A program made the translations under genes and the position numbers. Of a stretch of DNA of 64,000 bases, positions 33,212 through 41,696 are shown piece after piece; positions within the stretch are counted from its first letter, which is position 1; each line of letters begins with the position of its first letter. This DNA is from Alphaproteobacteria bacterium (lineage in GTDB: Bacteria > Pseudomonadota > Alphaproteobacteria > Micropepsales > Micropepsaceae): positions 186,001 through 250,000 of the forward strand of contig CANIHD010000001.1 in the NCBI GenBank assembly GCA_947467345.1, written 5' to 3'. Under the pieces are notes generated by a model. That model did no database searches. It saw only the letters and a program-made list of their open reading frames with translations, and had not been told where the DNA came from.

Positions 33212-34807
33212 TTACGCCGCTTCGGCGGGGGCGCTGCGTTCGCGGGTTTTCAGAAAGCGAATTTTCGGGAACTTGCCGCCGACATAGCCGAGCTCCCAAT
33301 TGCTCTTGGGCAGGAACACGGGCGCGCCGTCGCGGTCTTCCGCCATCTGGCCGCGATTGGCATCGCGGAACGCGGCGATGTCGTCCGGCGCGCCGTCCAG
33401 CCAGCGCGCGATTTCATAGGGGCTGGGCTCCAATTCAACGTCCAAACCATATTCCGCTGCAAGGCGGCTTTTGAGCACGTCGAGCTGCAGATGTCCGACC
33501 ACGCCCACCGTCCATTGCGAACCGAGGAGCGGCTTGAACACCTGCGTCACGCCCTCTTCGGCGAGGCTTTCTAGGGCACGCTTCAAATGCTTCGCTTTCA
33601 TGGCATCGAACAGGCGTACGCGGCGCAAGATTTCCGGCGCGAAATTGGGAATGCCGGTGACGGTGAGGATTTCGCCTTCGGTCAGCGTGTCGCCGACGCG
33701 CAAAACGCCGTGATTGGGAATGCCAATAATGTCGCCGGGGAACGCCTCATCCACCGTTTCGCGCTCCTGCGCGAAAAAGAGAATAGGGTTGTGCACGCCG
33801 ATCATCTTTCCGGTGCCCGATTGGCGCAATTTCATGCCGCGCCGGAAGCGTCCCGAGCACAGACGCAAGAAGGCGACGCGGTCGCGGTGGTTGGGATCCA
33901 TGTTCGCCTGAACCTTGAACACGAAACCGGTGACCGCCTCTTCCTCCGGCATGATGTTGCGCGGGGAGGCCGGCTGCATATGCGGGTGCGGCGCGAACTC
34001 GGCAAGCCCGCGCAAGAGTTCGCGCACGCCGAAGCTTTTCAGCGCGGAGCCGAAATAGACTGGCGTCATGTGGCCTTCACGATAAATGGCTTTGTCGAAT
34101 GGCGCACAGGCGCCTTCCGCCAAGGCGATGTCTTCGTCCAGCTTGGCCACGACGTCGTCTGTCATGCCGGCTTTGGCATCGGCTAAGGAAAGGCGCGGCG
34201 CATCCTTGGCGAACGGCACGAAATCGCGCGTCGCCAGATCGTAGACGCCCTTGAAATTCAGCCCCTGCCCGGCCGGCCAATTCATCGGCGCGCATTCAAG
34301 CTGCAATTGATCCGCGATCTCGTCCATGAGTTCGAAGGGATCGCGCGCCTCGCGGTCCATCTTGTTGATGAAGGTGATGATCGGAATGTCGCGCAGGCGG
34401 CAGACTTCGAACAATTTGCGCGTCTGCGTTTCGATGCCCTTAGCGGCGTCGATCACCATCACCGCGGAATCGGCGGCGGTGAGCGTGCGGTAGGTGTCTT
34501 CCGAGAAATCTTCGTGGCCCGGCGTGTCGAGGAGGTTGAACACAGCATGCTCGAACTCGAAGGTCATGACGGCGGTGGTCACCGAGATGCCGCGTTCCTG
34601 CTCGATGCGCATCCAATCGGAACGGGCGCGGCGGGCATCGCCACGCGCCTTCACCTGCCCCGCCATGCGGATGGCGCCGCCCAGGAGCAGCAATTGCTCT
34701 GTCAGCGTGGTTTTGCCCGCGTCAGGATGCGAGATGATGGCAAAGGTCCGCCGCCGCCGGCTTTGCGCGGCAGTTGTCTGGTTGGCGGAGGGGTTTTCGC
34801 TGCTCAT
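33212..34807 (-). CDS. prfC: Peptide chain release factor 3
   Basis: 531 residues, full length. The GTPase domain has P-loop SHPDAGKTTLTE, switch II DTPGHEDFSEDTYRTL and NKMD; the RF3-specific domains II-III include GIPNHGVLRVGDTLTEGE and GSQWTVGVVGHLQLDVL. RF3 recycles RF1/RF2 from the ribosome after termination. It is transcribed alone, divergently from a small basic gene with a 140-base spacer. Confidence 0.96.
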   Translation of the reverse strand: MSSENPSANQTTAAQSRRRRTFAIISHPDAGKTTLTEQLLLLGGAIRMAGQVKARGDARRARSDWMRIEQERGISVTTAVMTFEFEHAVFNLLDTPGHEDFSEDTYRTLTAADSAVMVIDAAKGIETQTRKLFEVCRLRDIPIITFINKMDREARDPFELMDEIADQLQLECAPMNWPAGQGLNFKGVYDLATRDFVPFAKDAPRLSLADAKAGMTDDVVAKLDEDIALAEGACAPFDKAIYREGHMTPVYFGSALKSFGVRELLRGLAEFAPHPHMQPASPRNIMPEEEAVTGFVFKVQANMDPNHRDRVAFLRLCSGRFRRGMKLRQSGTGKMIGVHNPILFFAQERETVDEAFPGDIIGIPNHGVLRVGDTLTEGEILTVTGIPNFAPEILRRVRLFDAMKAKHLKRALESLAEEGVTQVFKPLLGSQWTVGVVGHLQLDVLKSRLAAEYGLDVELEPSPYEIARWLDGAPDDIAAFRDANRGQMAEDRDGAPVFLPKSNWELGYVGGKFPKIRFLKTRERSAPAEAA

Positions 34808-34947
34808 CGGTCCTAAAGTTCAAAGTCGCGCGTGGGGTAGCAGGTTGGAGCGCCTCGCGGCAAGGCGGCGGGAATAAGCGCGTTTGGGTGAAAAGGCCCA
34901 AAGCGCTAATCTCTCGTCGCGCAGATTCGCACAACAGGGAGATTGAA

Positions 34948-35091
34948 ATGGCCAAAGGTGAGCAACGCAGCAACCGCGAAAAGAAGAAGCCGAAAGCCGA
35001 CAAGAACAAGAAAGACGCGGCTAAAGTTTCCGCCTATGCCGCGCAGTCCAACAAGACAGCGCAAACCATGACCGGCAAGGGCAAGAAATAA
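34948..35091 (+). CDS. Small highly basic protein of 47 residues
   Basis: A strong ribosome site (AGGGAGA, 6-7 bases before ATG 34948) starts a 47-residue lysine-rich protein, MAKGEQRSNREKKKPKADKN onwards, ending TMTGKGKK. About a third of residues are Lys or Arg, suggesting nucleic-acid or ribosome binding or simple disorder. I recall similar short lysine-rich proteins in alphaproteobacteria, none characterised. The frame is open further upstream, but the ribosome site decides the start. It stands alone between prfC and a convergent ModE-like gene. Confidence 0.65.
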   Translation: MAKGEQRSNREKKKPKADKNKKDAAKVSAYAAQSNKTAQTMTGKGKK

Positions 35092-35110
35092 AGCTCTCGC
35101 GCGCGGGTTC

Positions 35111-35464
35111 TTATAGCGCCGCGGCGCGTTTCAGCGTCGCGAGCGCGCCTGCCGTGGCGCGGTTGGCGCGGCGCTCTATGTCGCGGTAACGCTCCAGCAC
35201 CGCGCGCCCTTGAGGCGTAAGCATTGCACCGCCGCCTTTGGCGCCGCCCGTGGCGGTGACGATCAAAGGCGTGCCGAACGTCTCTTCCGTCGCGTCCAGC
35301 AATTTCCAAGCATGCGCATAGCTCATGCTCATCGCCGCCGCGGCACGGGCAATGGAGCCATGCTCATCGACAAGTTCGAGCAGCCGTGCTTTGCCCGGAC
35401 CGAACGCCTCGGCATCCCCGAAATCGATGCGTATGAACAGACGCGCTTTCGAAGCCTTCGTCAT
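35111..35464 (-). CDS. ModE-type winged-helix transcriptional regulator lacking molybdate-binding domains
   Basis: 117 residues, from ATG 35464 with GGGAG upstream. It is the N-terminal DNA-binding domain of ModE: FGPGKARLLELVDEHGSIARAAAAMSMSYAHAWKLL, then GGAKGGGAMLTPQGRAVLERYR. The C-terminal TOBE/Mop domains that bind molybdate in E. coli ModE are missing, as in many stand-alone alphaproteobacterial homologues. No molybdenum transport or cofactor gene is near, so its target is unclear. Confidence 0.85.
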   Translation of the reverse strand: MTKASKARLFIRIDFGDAEAFGPGKARLLELVDEHGSIARAAAAMSMSYAHAWKLLDATEETFGTPLIVTATGGAKGGGAMLTPQGRAVLERYRDIERRANRATAGALATLKRAAAL

Positions 35465-35619
35465 CCGCAACTCCCTGCCGCGATCCCATGCAAAGTGCCA
35501 GCTCGGCATAAATAGAGCAAAGACCGGCACCTTGCCTAGCGACAGAGATACCCTGGGGCAAAGAGCACCCTGGGTTTGCCCCGCCAGTCACTTTTCAGAC
35601 GGCCGCAAGAGAAGCCTCG

Positions 35620-35949
35620 CTAGACGACCGGTTCATCGACGAAATTGCGCCCCGCGCGGTCTTCGATTTCGACAATCCAAATATCGGGATCGAATTTCAG
35701 CTGACGCGCGAAATAGGCGGAAGCCGCCTCTTCATCGCAAGCTTCACCGAGCGGTCGCGTCCAGATGCGCTCGCCCTCCCCGCGCCGTGCCGGGCTGAGA
35801 ACAGTCAGCATTCCGTCCAAGCGATTGATTTTCAGGAATACCGCACCGGCATCTTCCGCGCCGCGCCTAAGTAGCCAAGCGGACGCACCCGCGACTTCGG
35901 CGCGGCGGATCAAGGCCTGGACGTAGAATTGGCTTTTTAGTTTGGACAA
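35620..35949 (-). CDS. DUF1491 family protein
   Basis: 109 residues matching DUF1491, a small alphaproteobacterial family of unknown function: VQALIRRAEVAGASAWLLRRG, then DAGAVFLKINRLDG, and the acidic block EACDEEAASAYFARQLKFDPDIWIVEIED. It has no signal peptide. The apparent start is TTG at 35949; no in-frame ATG precedes the conserved part. It lies 54 bases after the histidine kinase gene on the same strand. Confidence 0.82.
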   Translation of the reverse strand: MSKLKSQFYVQALIRRAEVAGASAWLLRRGAEDAGAVFLKINRLDGMLTVLSPARRGEGERIWTRPLGEACDEEAASAYFARQLKFDPDIWIVEIEDRAGRNFVDEPVV

Positions 35950-36003
35950 ACGTTCAAGTCCGGTGGCGTTCCGCTGCTGTGATAGCGGATTTTCGCGCGG
36001 GGT

Positions 36004-37701
36004 CTAAGCGGCGACGACCGTCTCGCTCGTAAGCGACGCTCTGGGGAGATGGACACGAACCGTCGTGCCGGCACCCAACACGGATTCGAGCTCCATGGAG
36101 CCGCCATGCAGATGCGAAAGCGCGCGCACCAAAGCGAGACCGAGGCCGGTGCCTTCCTTAGAGCGCGTATATTCGTTCTCGACCTGCTCGAAAGGCTGGC
36201 CGAGACGCTTGAGGCTTTCCTCCGGAATGCCGCGGCCGGTATCGGAGACTGCGATTTCTACGCCTTCAAGGCCTGCCTTCGCGGAGACATGCACCGACCC
36301 ACGCGCCGGCGTGAATTTCACGCCATTGGAAAGCAGATTGATCAGAATTTGCATTACAGCGCGGCGGTCGGCGTAAATCTTCTTCGCTGAAGGGGCGATG
36401 CTGAAATCCAGCACGATGGCCTGGCGCTCGGCCAAAAGCTTGACGAAGCGCAACGCCTGATTGGTCACATCCTCAAGATCGAATTCCTCCAACGCCAATT
36501 CAAAACGGCCGGCTTCGATCTTCGACATATCCAGAATGGAATTGATCAGCTCCAAAAGGTGCGAGCCGCTTTCATTGATGAGACGCGAATATTCCTGATA
36601 ACGCGGTCCGCCCACCGGCCCGAACATCTCCCGCGTCATCACTTCCGAGAAGCCGATAATCGCGTTTAGCGGCGTGCGCAGTTCATGGCTCATATTGGCG
36701 AGGAAGCGCGATTTCGCGCGCGACGCGTCTTCGGCCAGATCGCGCGCTTCGATCAACGCGCGTTCATGGGCTTTGCGCTCGGTGATATCGCGCGACACGG
36801 CAACGACATCGCTGCCCTCCGCATGCGCACCGCCCGCGGGGCGGCAGCGGAGTTCTATCCAAACATAGCCGCCGTCTTTGCGCTTCAAACGCACTTCGGC
36901 GCTCACCGCGTGGCGGTTTCGTCCGGCGCCCTCGAAGGCTAAAGCAATGGTGTTGGCATCTTCGTGATGGGTGAGAACGCTGATGTTCATGCCCGCCATT
37001 TCTTCCGGGCGATAACCGAGCAGCGAGAAGGATGCCGGACTTGCAAACAGAATGCGTCCGTCGGCGGCATGGCTTGTGATGAGATCCATGGCGTGTTCGG
37101 CAAGAAAGCGATAGCGCGCCTCGCCCTGTTCGGCCGCGAGGCTGGCCTCGACACGCCGGTGATGCGCGGCAATGGCAATCAACGTGGCCTGTATCATAGC
37201 AACGAACAGCGATAGTCCGACGGTATAAATCGTGGTGCCGGTCAGACGTGACGGCGGCAACATGCCCGTCAAATGCATCGCCAACAGGATGAGCGGGCAA
37301 GCCAACGCAAAGAGGCCAGAAAATAGCACCTTGCGGCTGCGCCCTGACAAAGCGCCCTCAAGCGGCACTAACATGAGCCAGACCAGAAACAGGGAGGAAA
37401 GCCCGCCGGTAAGCGCGCTGAGTAACGTGATCAGCCCCGCGTACAGCGCCAGAGCGGTGGCTTCCAACACCCGCATGCGGATGGGCAGTTTAGCCAATTT
37501 GGCCAAACCCAATGGCGCAATGAGTCCAAGCAGAACTAGCGCTTCGACGCCAAACGGCGCGCCGACATAGGAAAAATAGCCAAGCGCAAGGGCAAAACCA
37601 AGGGCGCCCTTCATTGTCTGCGTGCGAATGAAATCGCGCCGATGCGCGTTTATGATTCCCGCGGGCACATTTCGCGATCGGAAATACCTGAAGAATCCCA
37701 T
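36004..37701 (-). CDS. DivJ-like membrane histidine kinase with PAS domain
   Basis: About 565 residues from ATG 37701. Five to six membrane helices fill residues 30-180 with almost no periplasmic loops. A PAS domain (about 190-310, RYRFLAEHAMDLITSH) follows, then the H-box FLANMSHELRTPLNAIIGFSEV with His339 and an ATPase domain with NLLSNGVKF, DTGRGI and GTGLGLAL. Layout and the sequence EMFGPVGGPRYQEYSRLI after the H-box match DivJ/PleC/PdhS kinases that act on DivK in the CtrA cell-cycle pathway. No regulator is adjacent. A GTG at 37758 is an alternative start. A CtrA-like site lies about 140 bases upstream. Confidence 0.85.
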   Translation of the reverse strand: MGFFRYFRSRNVPAGIINAHRRDFIRTQTMKGALGFALALGYFSYVGAPFGVEALVLLGLIAPLGLAKLAKLPIRMRVLEATALALYAGLITLLSALTGGLSSLFLVWLMLVPLEGALSGRSRKVLFSGLFALACPLILLAMHLTGMLPPSRLTGTTIYTVGLSLFVAMIQATLIAIAAHHRRVEASLAAEQGEARYRFLAEHAMDLITSHAADGRILFASPASFSLLGYRPEEMAGMNISVLTHHEDANTIALAFEGAGRNRHAVSAEVRLKRKDGGYVWIELRCRPAGGAHAEGSDVVAVSRDITERKAHERALIEARDLAEDASRAKSRFLANMSHELRTPLNAIIGFSEVMTREMFGPVGGPRYQEYSRLINESGSHLLELINSILDMSKIEAGRFELALEEFDLEDVTNQALRFVKLLAERQAIVLDFSIAPSAKKIYADRRAVMQILINLLSNGVKFTPARGSVHVSAKAGLEGVEIAVSDTGRGIPEESLKRLGQPFEQVENEYTRSKEGTGLGLALVRALSHLHGGSMELESVLGAGTTVRVHLPRASLTSETVVAA

Positions 37702-38032
37702 TCGGGGGCGGGTGCCTTGCGCTGTAGCTGCTGCAGAGGAGAAGCCCCTGCACGCCACAACACTGACAAACCTCGCTTAATTCGACGTGAATACAGGCCG
37801 TATGCGGGAACGTAAGGAGCCAATTTGAGGCTGCGACGTTTACCTTCCGTTAAGGAGTCGAACCCGATGCGAGGTAATTGCTGCAATTGCTGCGAAGCCC
37901 GTAAACAGTCCGTTAGAGCTGAACCATAGTTCCCTGCTCGAAACGTCGTATGCGGACATTTTTAGCAATCCGCTTCAGTCTCCCGCAAAGCGATCGGGCC
38001 AATCTCTCGGGTGAGAGAACGAGGCGCCGCTG
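37702..38032. other. Divergent intergenic region upstream of the DivJ-like kinase
   Basis: 331 bases with no coding signal. It contains a CtrA-like site at 37839-37853, a short imperfect repeat AATTGCTGC twice (37876-37898), and presumably promoters for both the kinase (minus) and the small exported protein (plus). No clear -35/-10 pair was seen. Confidence 0.4.
37839..37853 (-). promoter_or_regulatory. CtrA-like site upstream of the DivJ-like kinase
   Basis: Read on the minus strand the site is TTAAC-N6-TAAAC, one mismatch from TTAA-N7-TTAA(C). It is about 140 bases from the kinase start. CtrA control of a kinase that feeds into the CtrA pathway would make a feedback loop, but the match is imperfect. 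Confidence 0.35.
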
Positions 38033-38278
38033 ATGTTTCTGATTAGAACCATTCTCTGGGTTACGGTGATGGCACTTCTGGTGCCGCAGGAACCGGCGCA
38101 ACAGACACTTATCCCGCATTCACCCGCGGGAATTGCCTGTGCCGCTGAAAGCCTAGCGTGTGAGGGCCCGGTTAATCTGCTGGAGCGGCTGCGGGCTGAG
38201 GCGATGGTTCGCATTACGACTTTGAAACACCGGTTGGACGTGGCCCGCCTTGAACGCGACAATAACGACGGCGCGTAA
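38033..38278 (+). CDS. Small exported or membrane-anchored protein, DUF5330-like
   Basis: 81 residues. It starts MFLIRTILWVTVMALLVPQEP, an N-terminal hydrophobic segment resembling DUF5330 proteins of alphaproteobacteria. A cysteine pair follows (GIACAAESLACEGP), then a charged helix (LLERLRAEAMVRITTLKHRL). The ATG at 38033 comes shortly after a GAGAACGAGG stretch. A clear terminator follows 60 bases after the stop. Function unknown. Confidence 0.6.
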   Translation: MFLIRTILWVTVMALLVPQEPAQQTLIPHSPAGIACAAESLACEGPVNLLERLRAEAMVRITTLKHRLDVARLERDNNDGA

Positions 38279-38337
38279 GAATTGACTTCAAAAATAAGGT
38301 TTTCCGCGCATATCGCCCCTCGGTAGGCGCGGCAATG

Positions 38338-38400
38338 AGCCCGCAGGCCCGATCCCGTCCACCCCCTCTCCCAGGACGGTTCGTGCCGCGGGCTTTTTTT
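38338..38400 (+). terminator. Rho-independent terminator
   Basis: Outer stem AGCCCGC (38338-38344) with GCGGGCT (38388-38394) encloses an inner stem CCGTCC/GGACGG (38355-38379). A run of seven T (38394-38400) follows. It ends plus-strand transcription from the DUF5330-like gene. The leading stretch could also form a short 3'-derived RNA. Confidence 0.75.
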
Positions 38401-38510
38401 GCCTTTTCCAGCTCTTTTGTTGAACTCAACGGCGAACCGGGTTGGCCGGCCTTCCGGACCGGGGTAGAGCATGTCCCTCTATTTTCTTAGCGAACGAAGC
38501 CGAGCCGACT

Positions 38511-38981
38511 ATGACCTGCGCCGCGATCATGACGCCCAATCCGCATAGCGTGCGCGCCGACCACACTGTGGGCCGCGCCGCCGATGAGCTGATCGCCCAC
38601 CGCTACATTAATCTGCCCGTAGTGGATGAAGCGGGCAGGCTTGTCGGCCTGTTCGGCATGCACGACCTTCTCGCGCTTTTGGTGCCGCGCATCGCAATGG
38701 TGGGCGATCTGGTACCGAATTTGCGCTTCATGAGCGACGATCTCAGCGTCCTACGCGAGAAATATAGCGCATTCCACGACACGCCGGTTTCGCGCGCCAT
38801 GAACAAGGAGCCGATTGCCCTCTATGCTGACACCGCGATTGTGCAGGCGGTCCGCCTGTTCTGTCATGACCATATGACCTTGCCGGTAATTGAGCAGAAA
38901 ACGCGGCGCTTGGTCGGCATCGTGTCCTATTGGGATGTCACGCGAGCCGTTTCGAGCGTAGGAAAAGCCGAACACGTATGA
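38511..38981 (+). CDS. CBS-domain pair protein
   Basis: 156 residues made of two CBS motifs forming one Bateman module: AAIMTPNPHSVRADHTVGRAADELI with LPVVDEAGRLVGLFGMHDLL, then VSRAMNKEPIALYADTAIVQAV with LPVIEQKTRRLVGIVSYWDVTRAV. Such stand-alone modules bind adenine nucleotides and regulate a partner protein. ATG 38511 opens the first CBS motif; no strong ribosome site is visible. The stop overlaps the start region of the lipoprotein gene, so the two may be cotranscribed. Confidence 0.88.
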   Translation: MTCAAIMTPNPHSVRADHTVGRAADELIAHRYINLPVVDEAGRLVGLFGMHDLLALLVPRIAMVGDLVPNLRFMSDDLSVLREKYSAFHDTPVSRAMNKEPIALYADTAIVQAVRLFCHDHMTLPVIEQKTRRLVGIVSYWDVTRAVSSVGKAEHV

Positions 38982-38998
38982 TGGGTGGCGCTTCCAGA

Positions 38999-39259
38999 AT
39001 GCGCAGCGCGCTACTCATTGCTGTCGCTTTCGCAATCTCCGGCTGCGCAACAGGCGCAAATCAGGATGCGCAAGGTTCCGGCCCCGGCTATGGGATCGGC
39101 TATGCCGATGGTTGCGCCAGTGCGGGCCGGGACACCGTGCCCCGACGCGATGCCCGACTCTATGCAGATGACGCTGACTATCGCGCCGGTTGGCAAAGCG
39201 GCCGCTTGGCGTGTGCCAAACCCGACAACGAAGGTCTGGGCCAAGGTCTTGGGCGCTGA
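38999..39259 (+). CDS. Small lipoprotein with repeated Y-x-x-G-aromatic motifs
   Basis: 86 residues with a signal peptide and lipobox (AFAISGC, Cys at about 17). The mature part repeats a tyrosine/glycine motif: YGIGYADGCASAGRD and YRAGWQSGRLAC, with ARLYADDADYRAGW between them. Similar short alphaproteobacterial lipoproteins carry the same two motifs with one Cys each, perhaps forming a disulfide. ATG 38999 (GGGTGG upstream) gives the best signal peptide; ATGs at 38978 and 38981 would overlap the CBS gene stop. Function unknown. Confidence 0.75.
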   Translation: MRSALLIAVAFAISGCATGANQDAQGSGPGYGIGYADGCASAGRDTVPRRDARLYADDADYRAGWQSGRLACAKPDNEGLGQGLGR

Positions 39260-39269
39260 GCTGCAGCAT

Positions 39270-39286
39270 TTAACTTTTCGTTAACC
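39270..39286 (+). promoter_or_regulatory. Perfect CtrA-type binding site
   Basis: TTAACTTTTCGTTAACC matches TTAA-N7-TTAACC, the CtrA consensus, without mismatch. It lies in intergenic DNA 80 bases upstream of the 43-codon ORF that starts at 39366, about the distance expected for a CtrA-activated promoter. Confidence 0.6.
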
Positions 39287-39365
39287 AAATTGGCCGACGA
39301 TTCCCTCAGCGTCCTGCTAGTGATTTGCGATATTGTCCGCATACGGCCTACCCGAGGAGGGAGCC

Positions 39366-39497
39366 ATGTCGTTGGCGCAATTGGTGACCGGTCGTTTCCG
39401 CGAGCGTGAGGCTGGCGAGCCGTACATCGTCGGTGGAGACTTGAAGCCGAAATATTGGCTCGGCCGATTTCTCGCTTTCGTTTCAGCCAAGCGCTAG
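39366..39497 (+). CDS. Candidate 43-residue small protein under a CtrA-type site
   Basis: ATG 39366 follows a strong GAGGAGGGAG ribosome site and opens 43 codons to TAG 39497. The product, MSLAQLVTGRFREREAGEPY followed by a GGDLKPKYWLG segment, ends in a short hydrophobic or amphipathic helix FLAFVSAKR. It has no signal peptide. I do not recognise it. Codon use is similar to neighbours, and the ribosome site plus the perfect CtrA-type site 80 bases upstream argue that it is real. It converges with the beta-oxidation gene, 7 bases apart. Confidence 0.6.
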   Translation: MSLAQLVTGRFREREAGEPYIVGGDLKPKYWLGRFLAFVSAKR

Positions 39498-39504
39498 CCG
39501 AATT

Positions 39505-41685
39505 TCACGCCGCCGCCTTCGGGGCAAATCGGCGATAGAAACTATCGCCCTTCGCCGCCATGTCCTTTAGAAGCTTGTTCGGCGCAAAGCGCGGACCATG
39601 TTCCTTCGCGAGCGCGTTGCAGCGATTGACGAACACTGCCGCACCCATCCCGTCGATATACGAAATCGGACCGCCGGTGAAAGGCGCAAAACCCCAACCC
39701 AATATGGCGCCAACATCGGCGTCGCGCGGGTCCAGAATGACGCCTTCTTCGAAGCAACGCGCAGCTTCCAACGCTTGAATGGTTAGAAGCCGCTCCTCAA
39801 GAGCCTTCACCTCATCGTCGGTGCGCCAAGTTTTTTGACGCGCGAACAATTCGGGCCACAGGCGCACGCGCTTCCCGCGCGTGTCATATTCGTAGAATCC
39901 TTCGCCGGCCTTCACGCCGAGGCGACCCGATGTTTCCACCAGCCAAGCCATCAGATCCTCAGTCGGATCGGGCGTTTCTTCTTTCGTCACTTCTTTGCGC
40001 GATTGCCGCGCGATCTTGAGCGCCGTGTCGACGCCTACGGAATCCAACACTTCCAACGGTCCCATCGGCATGCCAGCCATGCGCCCAGCATTTTCCACCA
40101 AAGGCGGCGCGATGCCCTCGACGATCATGCGAAGACCTTCCAGCGTGTAGGTGCCAAAGCAACGCGAGGTGTAGAAACCGCGCGCATCATTCACCACAAT
40201 CGGCGTCTTCTTGATCTTGCGGACGTAATCCATGGCGGTGGCCAAAGCGCGGTTGTCGGTTTTCTTGCCCACGATGAGCTCGACCAGCATCATCCGTTCA
40301 ACCGGCGAGAAGAAATGGATGCCGACAAAGGATTGCGGGCGCACGGAAGCTTCAGCCAGACCAGTAATCGGCAGTGTCGATGTGTTGGAGCCGAAAATAG
40401 CGTTCGTGCCGAGCACGGCTTCAGCCTTCTTGGTGGCTTCGGCCTTCACGCCGCGATCTTCGAACACGGCTTCGATTACAAGGTCCGCATCTTTCAGCGC
40501 GGCGTAATCCGAACTGGGCAGAATGCGGGCGAGGATTTCCGCCTTCTTATCAGGCGTCGAACGCCCGCGCTCGATTTCCTTATCCAGCAATTTCGCGGCG
40601 TGATCCTTGCCGCCATTGGCGCGCTCGTCGGTCGTGTCGATCAAGACGACATCGATGCCGGCCTGTGCCGACACATACGCGATCCCCGCCCCCATCACGC
40701 CGGCGCCAATCACGGCAAGGCGTTTGACGTTCGAAGGCGCCTCTGCGATCGGACGGCGCGCGCCTTTGCCGAGGTCCTGCATCGATTGAAACAACGTGCG
40801 GATCATGTCGCGCGCGGTCGGGCTGAGCAGCATCTTGACGAAATAGCGCGTCTCGATTTTCAGGCCGCTGTCGATATCGACCAAGAGCCCTTCATAGACG
40901 CAAGACATGATGGAGTTCTGCGCCGGATAATTGTCGAGCGTCTTTGCCCGCAACATCGCGTTACCGACGGTGAACACTTGCGCGCCCGCCGAGCTGAACG
41001 GCCCGCCGCCCGGAATGCGATAGTCTTTCTTGTCCCACGCTTGCGTCGAACTCGGACCGGTTTTGATCCAGGCTTTCGCGGCGGCAACGACTTCAGCAGC
41101 GGGCGCAAGCTTGCTTACGATGCCCATGCCCGCGGCCGATTGGGCATCAATGCGCTTCGATTCCAGTATGAACGGCAGAGCCGCCATGGCGCCGATCATG
41201 CGCGGCAGGCGTTGCGTGCCGCCGGCGCCTGGAATGAGACCGACTTGCGCTTCCGGAAAACCAACGCGACCGCGCGGGTCATCCGACATCACCCGGTAAT
41301 GACAAGCCAGCGTCACTTCCAAACCACCGCCAAGCGCCGTTCCGTTAATCGCGGCAGCCACCGGCTTGCCGCACGTTTCCAGCTTGCGCAATGTCTGATG
41401 CACATTCGTCATCAACCCGTAAGCCGTGGCTGCAGCGTTGGAGCCGGCGCGCGTGGCAGCGCCCGCCAGTTCCTCAAGATCGGCACCGGCGCAGAAATTA
41501 CCTTCTTTGGCGCTAGTGATCACCACGCCTTTGACGGTTTTATCGGCGATGATGGTGTCCACAGCTTTGGCGAGATCGGCAACCGCAGCACTCGAGAGAA
41601 GATTGACCGGCTTACCCGGCGTGTCCCACGTCAGCGTTACGATACCGTCAGCATCCAAATCCCATTTGAAATTCGCGAGGTCCAT
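39505..41685 (-). CDS. Fatty-acid oxidation multifunctional protein (enoyl-CoA hydratase / 3-hydroxyacyl-CoA dehydrogenase)
   Basis: 726 residues. The N-terminal crotonase domain (about 1-200) has the oxyanion-hole segments FCAGADLEELA and NGTALGGGLEVTLACHYR, and catalytic Glu region FPEAQVGLIPGAGGTQRLPR. The Rossmann domain of 3-hydroxyacyl-CoA dehydrogenase starts at AVIGAGVMGAGIAYVSA (about 330) with the FVGIHFFSPVERM catalytic His region; the C-terminal dehydrogenase domain repeats follow. FadB/FadJ-like. ATG 41685 has GAGGAAA upstream. It is last in the thiolase-cupin-hydratase/dehydrogenase unit. Confidence 0.94.
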   Translation of the reverse strand: MDLANFKWDLDADGIVTLTWDTPGKPVNLLSSAAVADLAKAVDTIIADKTVKGVVITSAKEGNFCAGADLEELAGAATRAGSNAAATAYGLMTNVHQTLRKLETCGKPVAAAINGTALGGGLEVTLACHYRVMSDDPRGRVGFPEAQVGLIPGAGGTQRLPRMIGAMAALPFILESKRIDAQSAAGMGIVSKLAPAAEVVAAAKAWIKTGPSSTQAWDKKDYRIPGGGPFSSAGAQVFTVGNAMLRAKTLDNYPAQNSIMSCVYEGLLVDIDSGLKIETRYFVKMLLSPTARDMIRTLFQSMQDLGKGARRPIAEAPSNVKRLAVIGAGVMGAGIAYVSAQAGIDVVLIDTTDERANGGKDHAAKLLDKEIERGRSTPDKKAEILARILPSSDYAALKDADLVIEAVFEDRGVKAEATKKAEAVLGTNAIFGSNTSTLPITGLAEASVRPQSFVGIHFFSPVERMMLVELIVGKKTDNRALATAMDYVRKIKKTPIVVNDARGFYTSRCFGTYTLEGLRMIVEGIAPPLVENAGRMAGMPMGPLEVLDSVGVDTALKIARQSRKEVTKEETPDPTEDLMAWLVETSGRLGVKAGEGFYEYDTRGKRVRLWPELFARQKTWRTDDEVKALEERLLTIQALEAARCFEEGVILDPRDADVGAILGWGFAPFTGGPISYIDGMGAAVFVNRCNALAKEHGPRFAPNKLLKDMAAKGDSFYRRFAPKAAA

Positions 41686-41696
41686 TTTCGTTTCCT

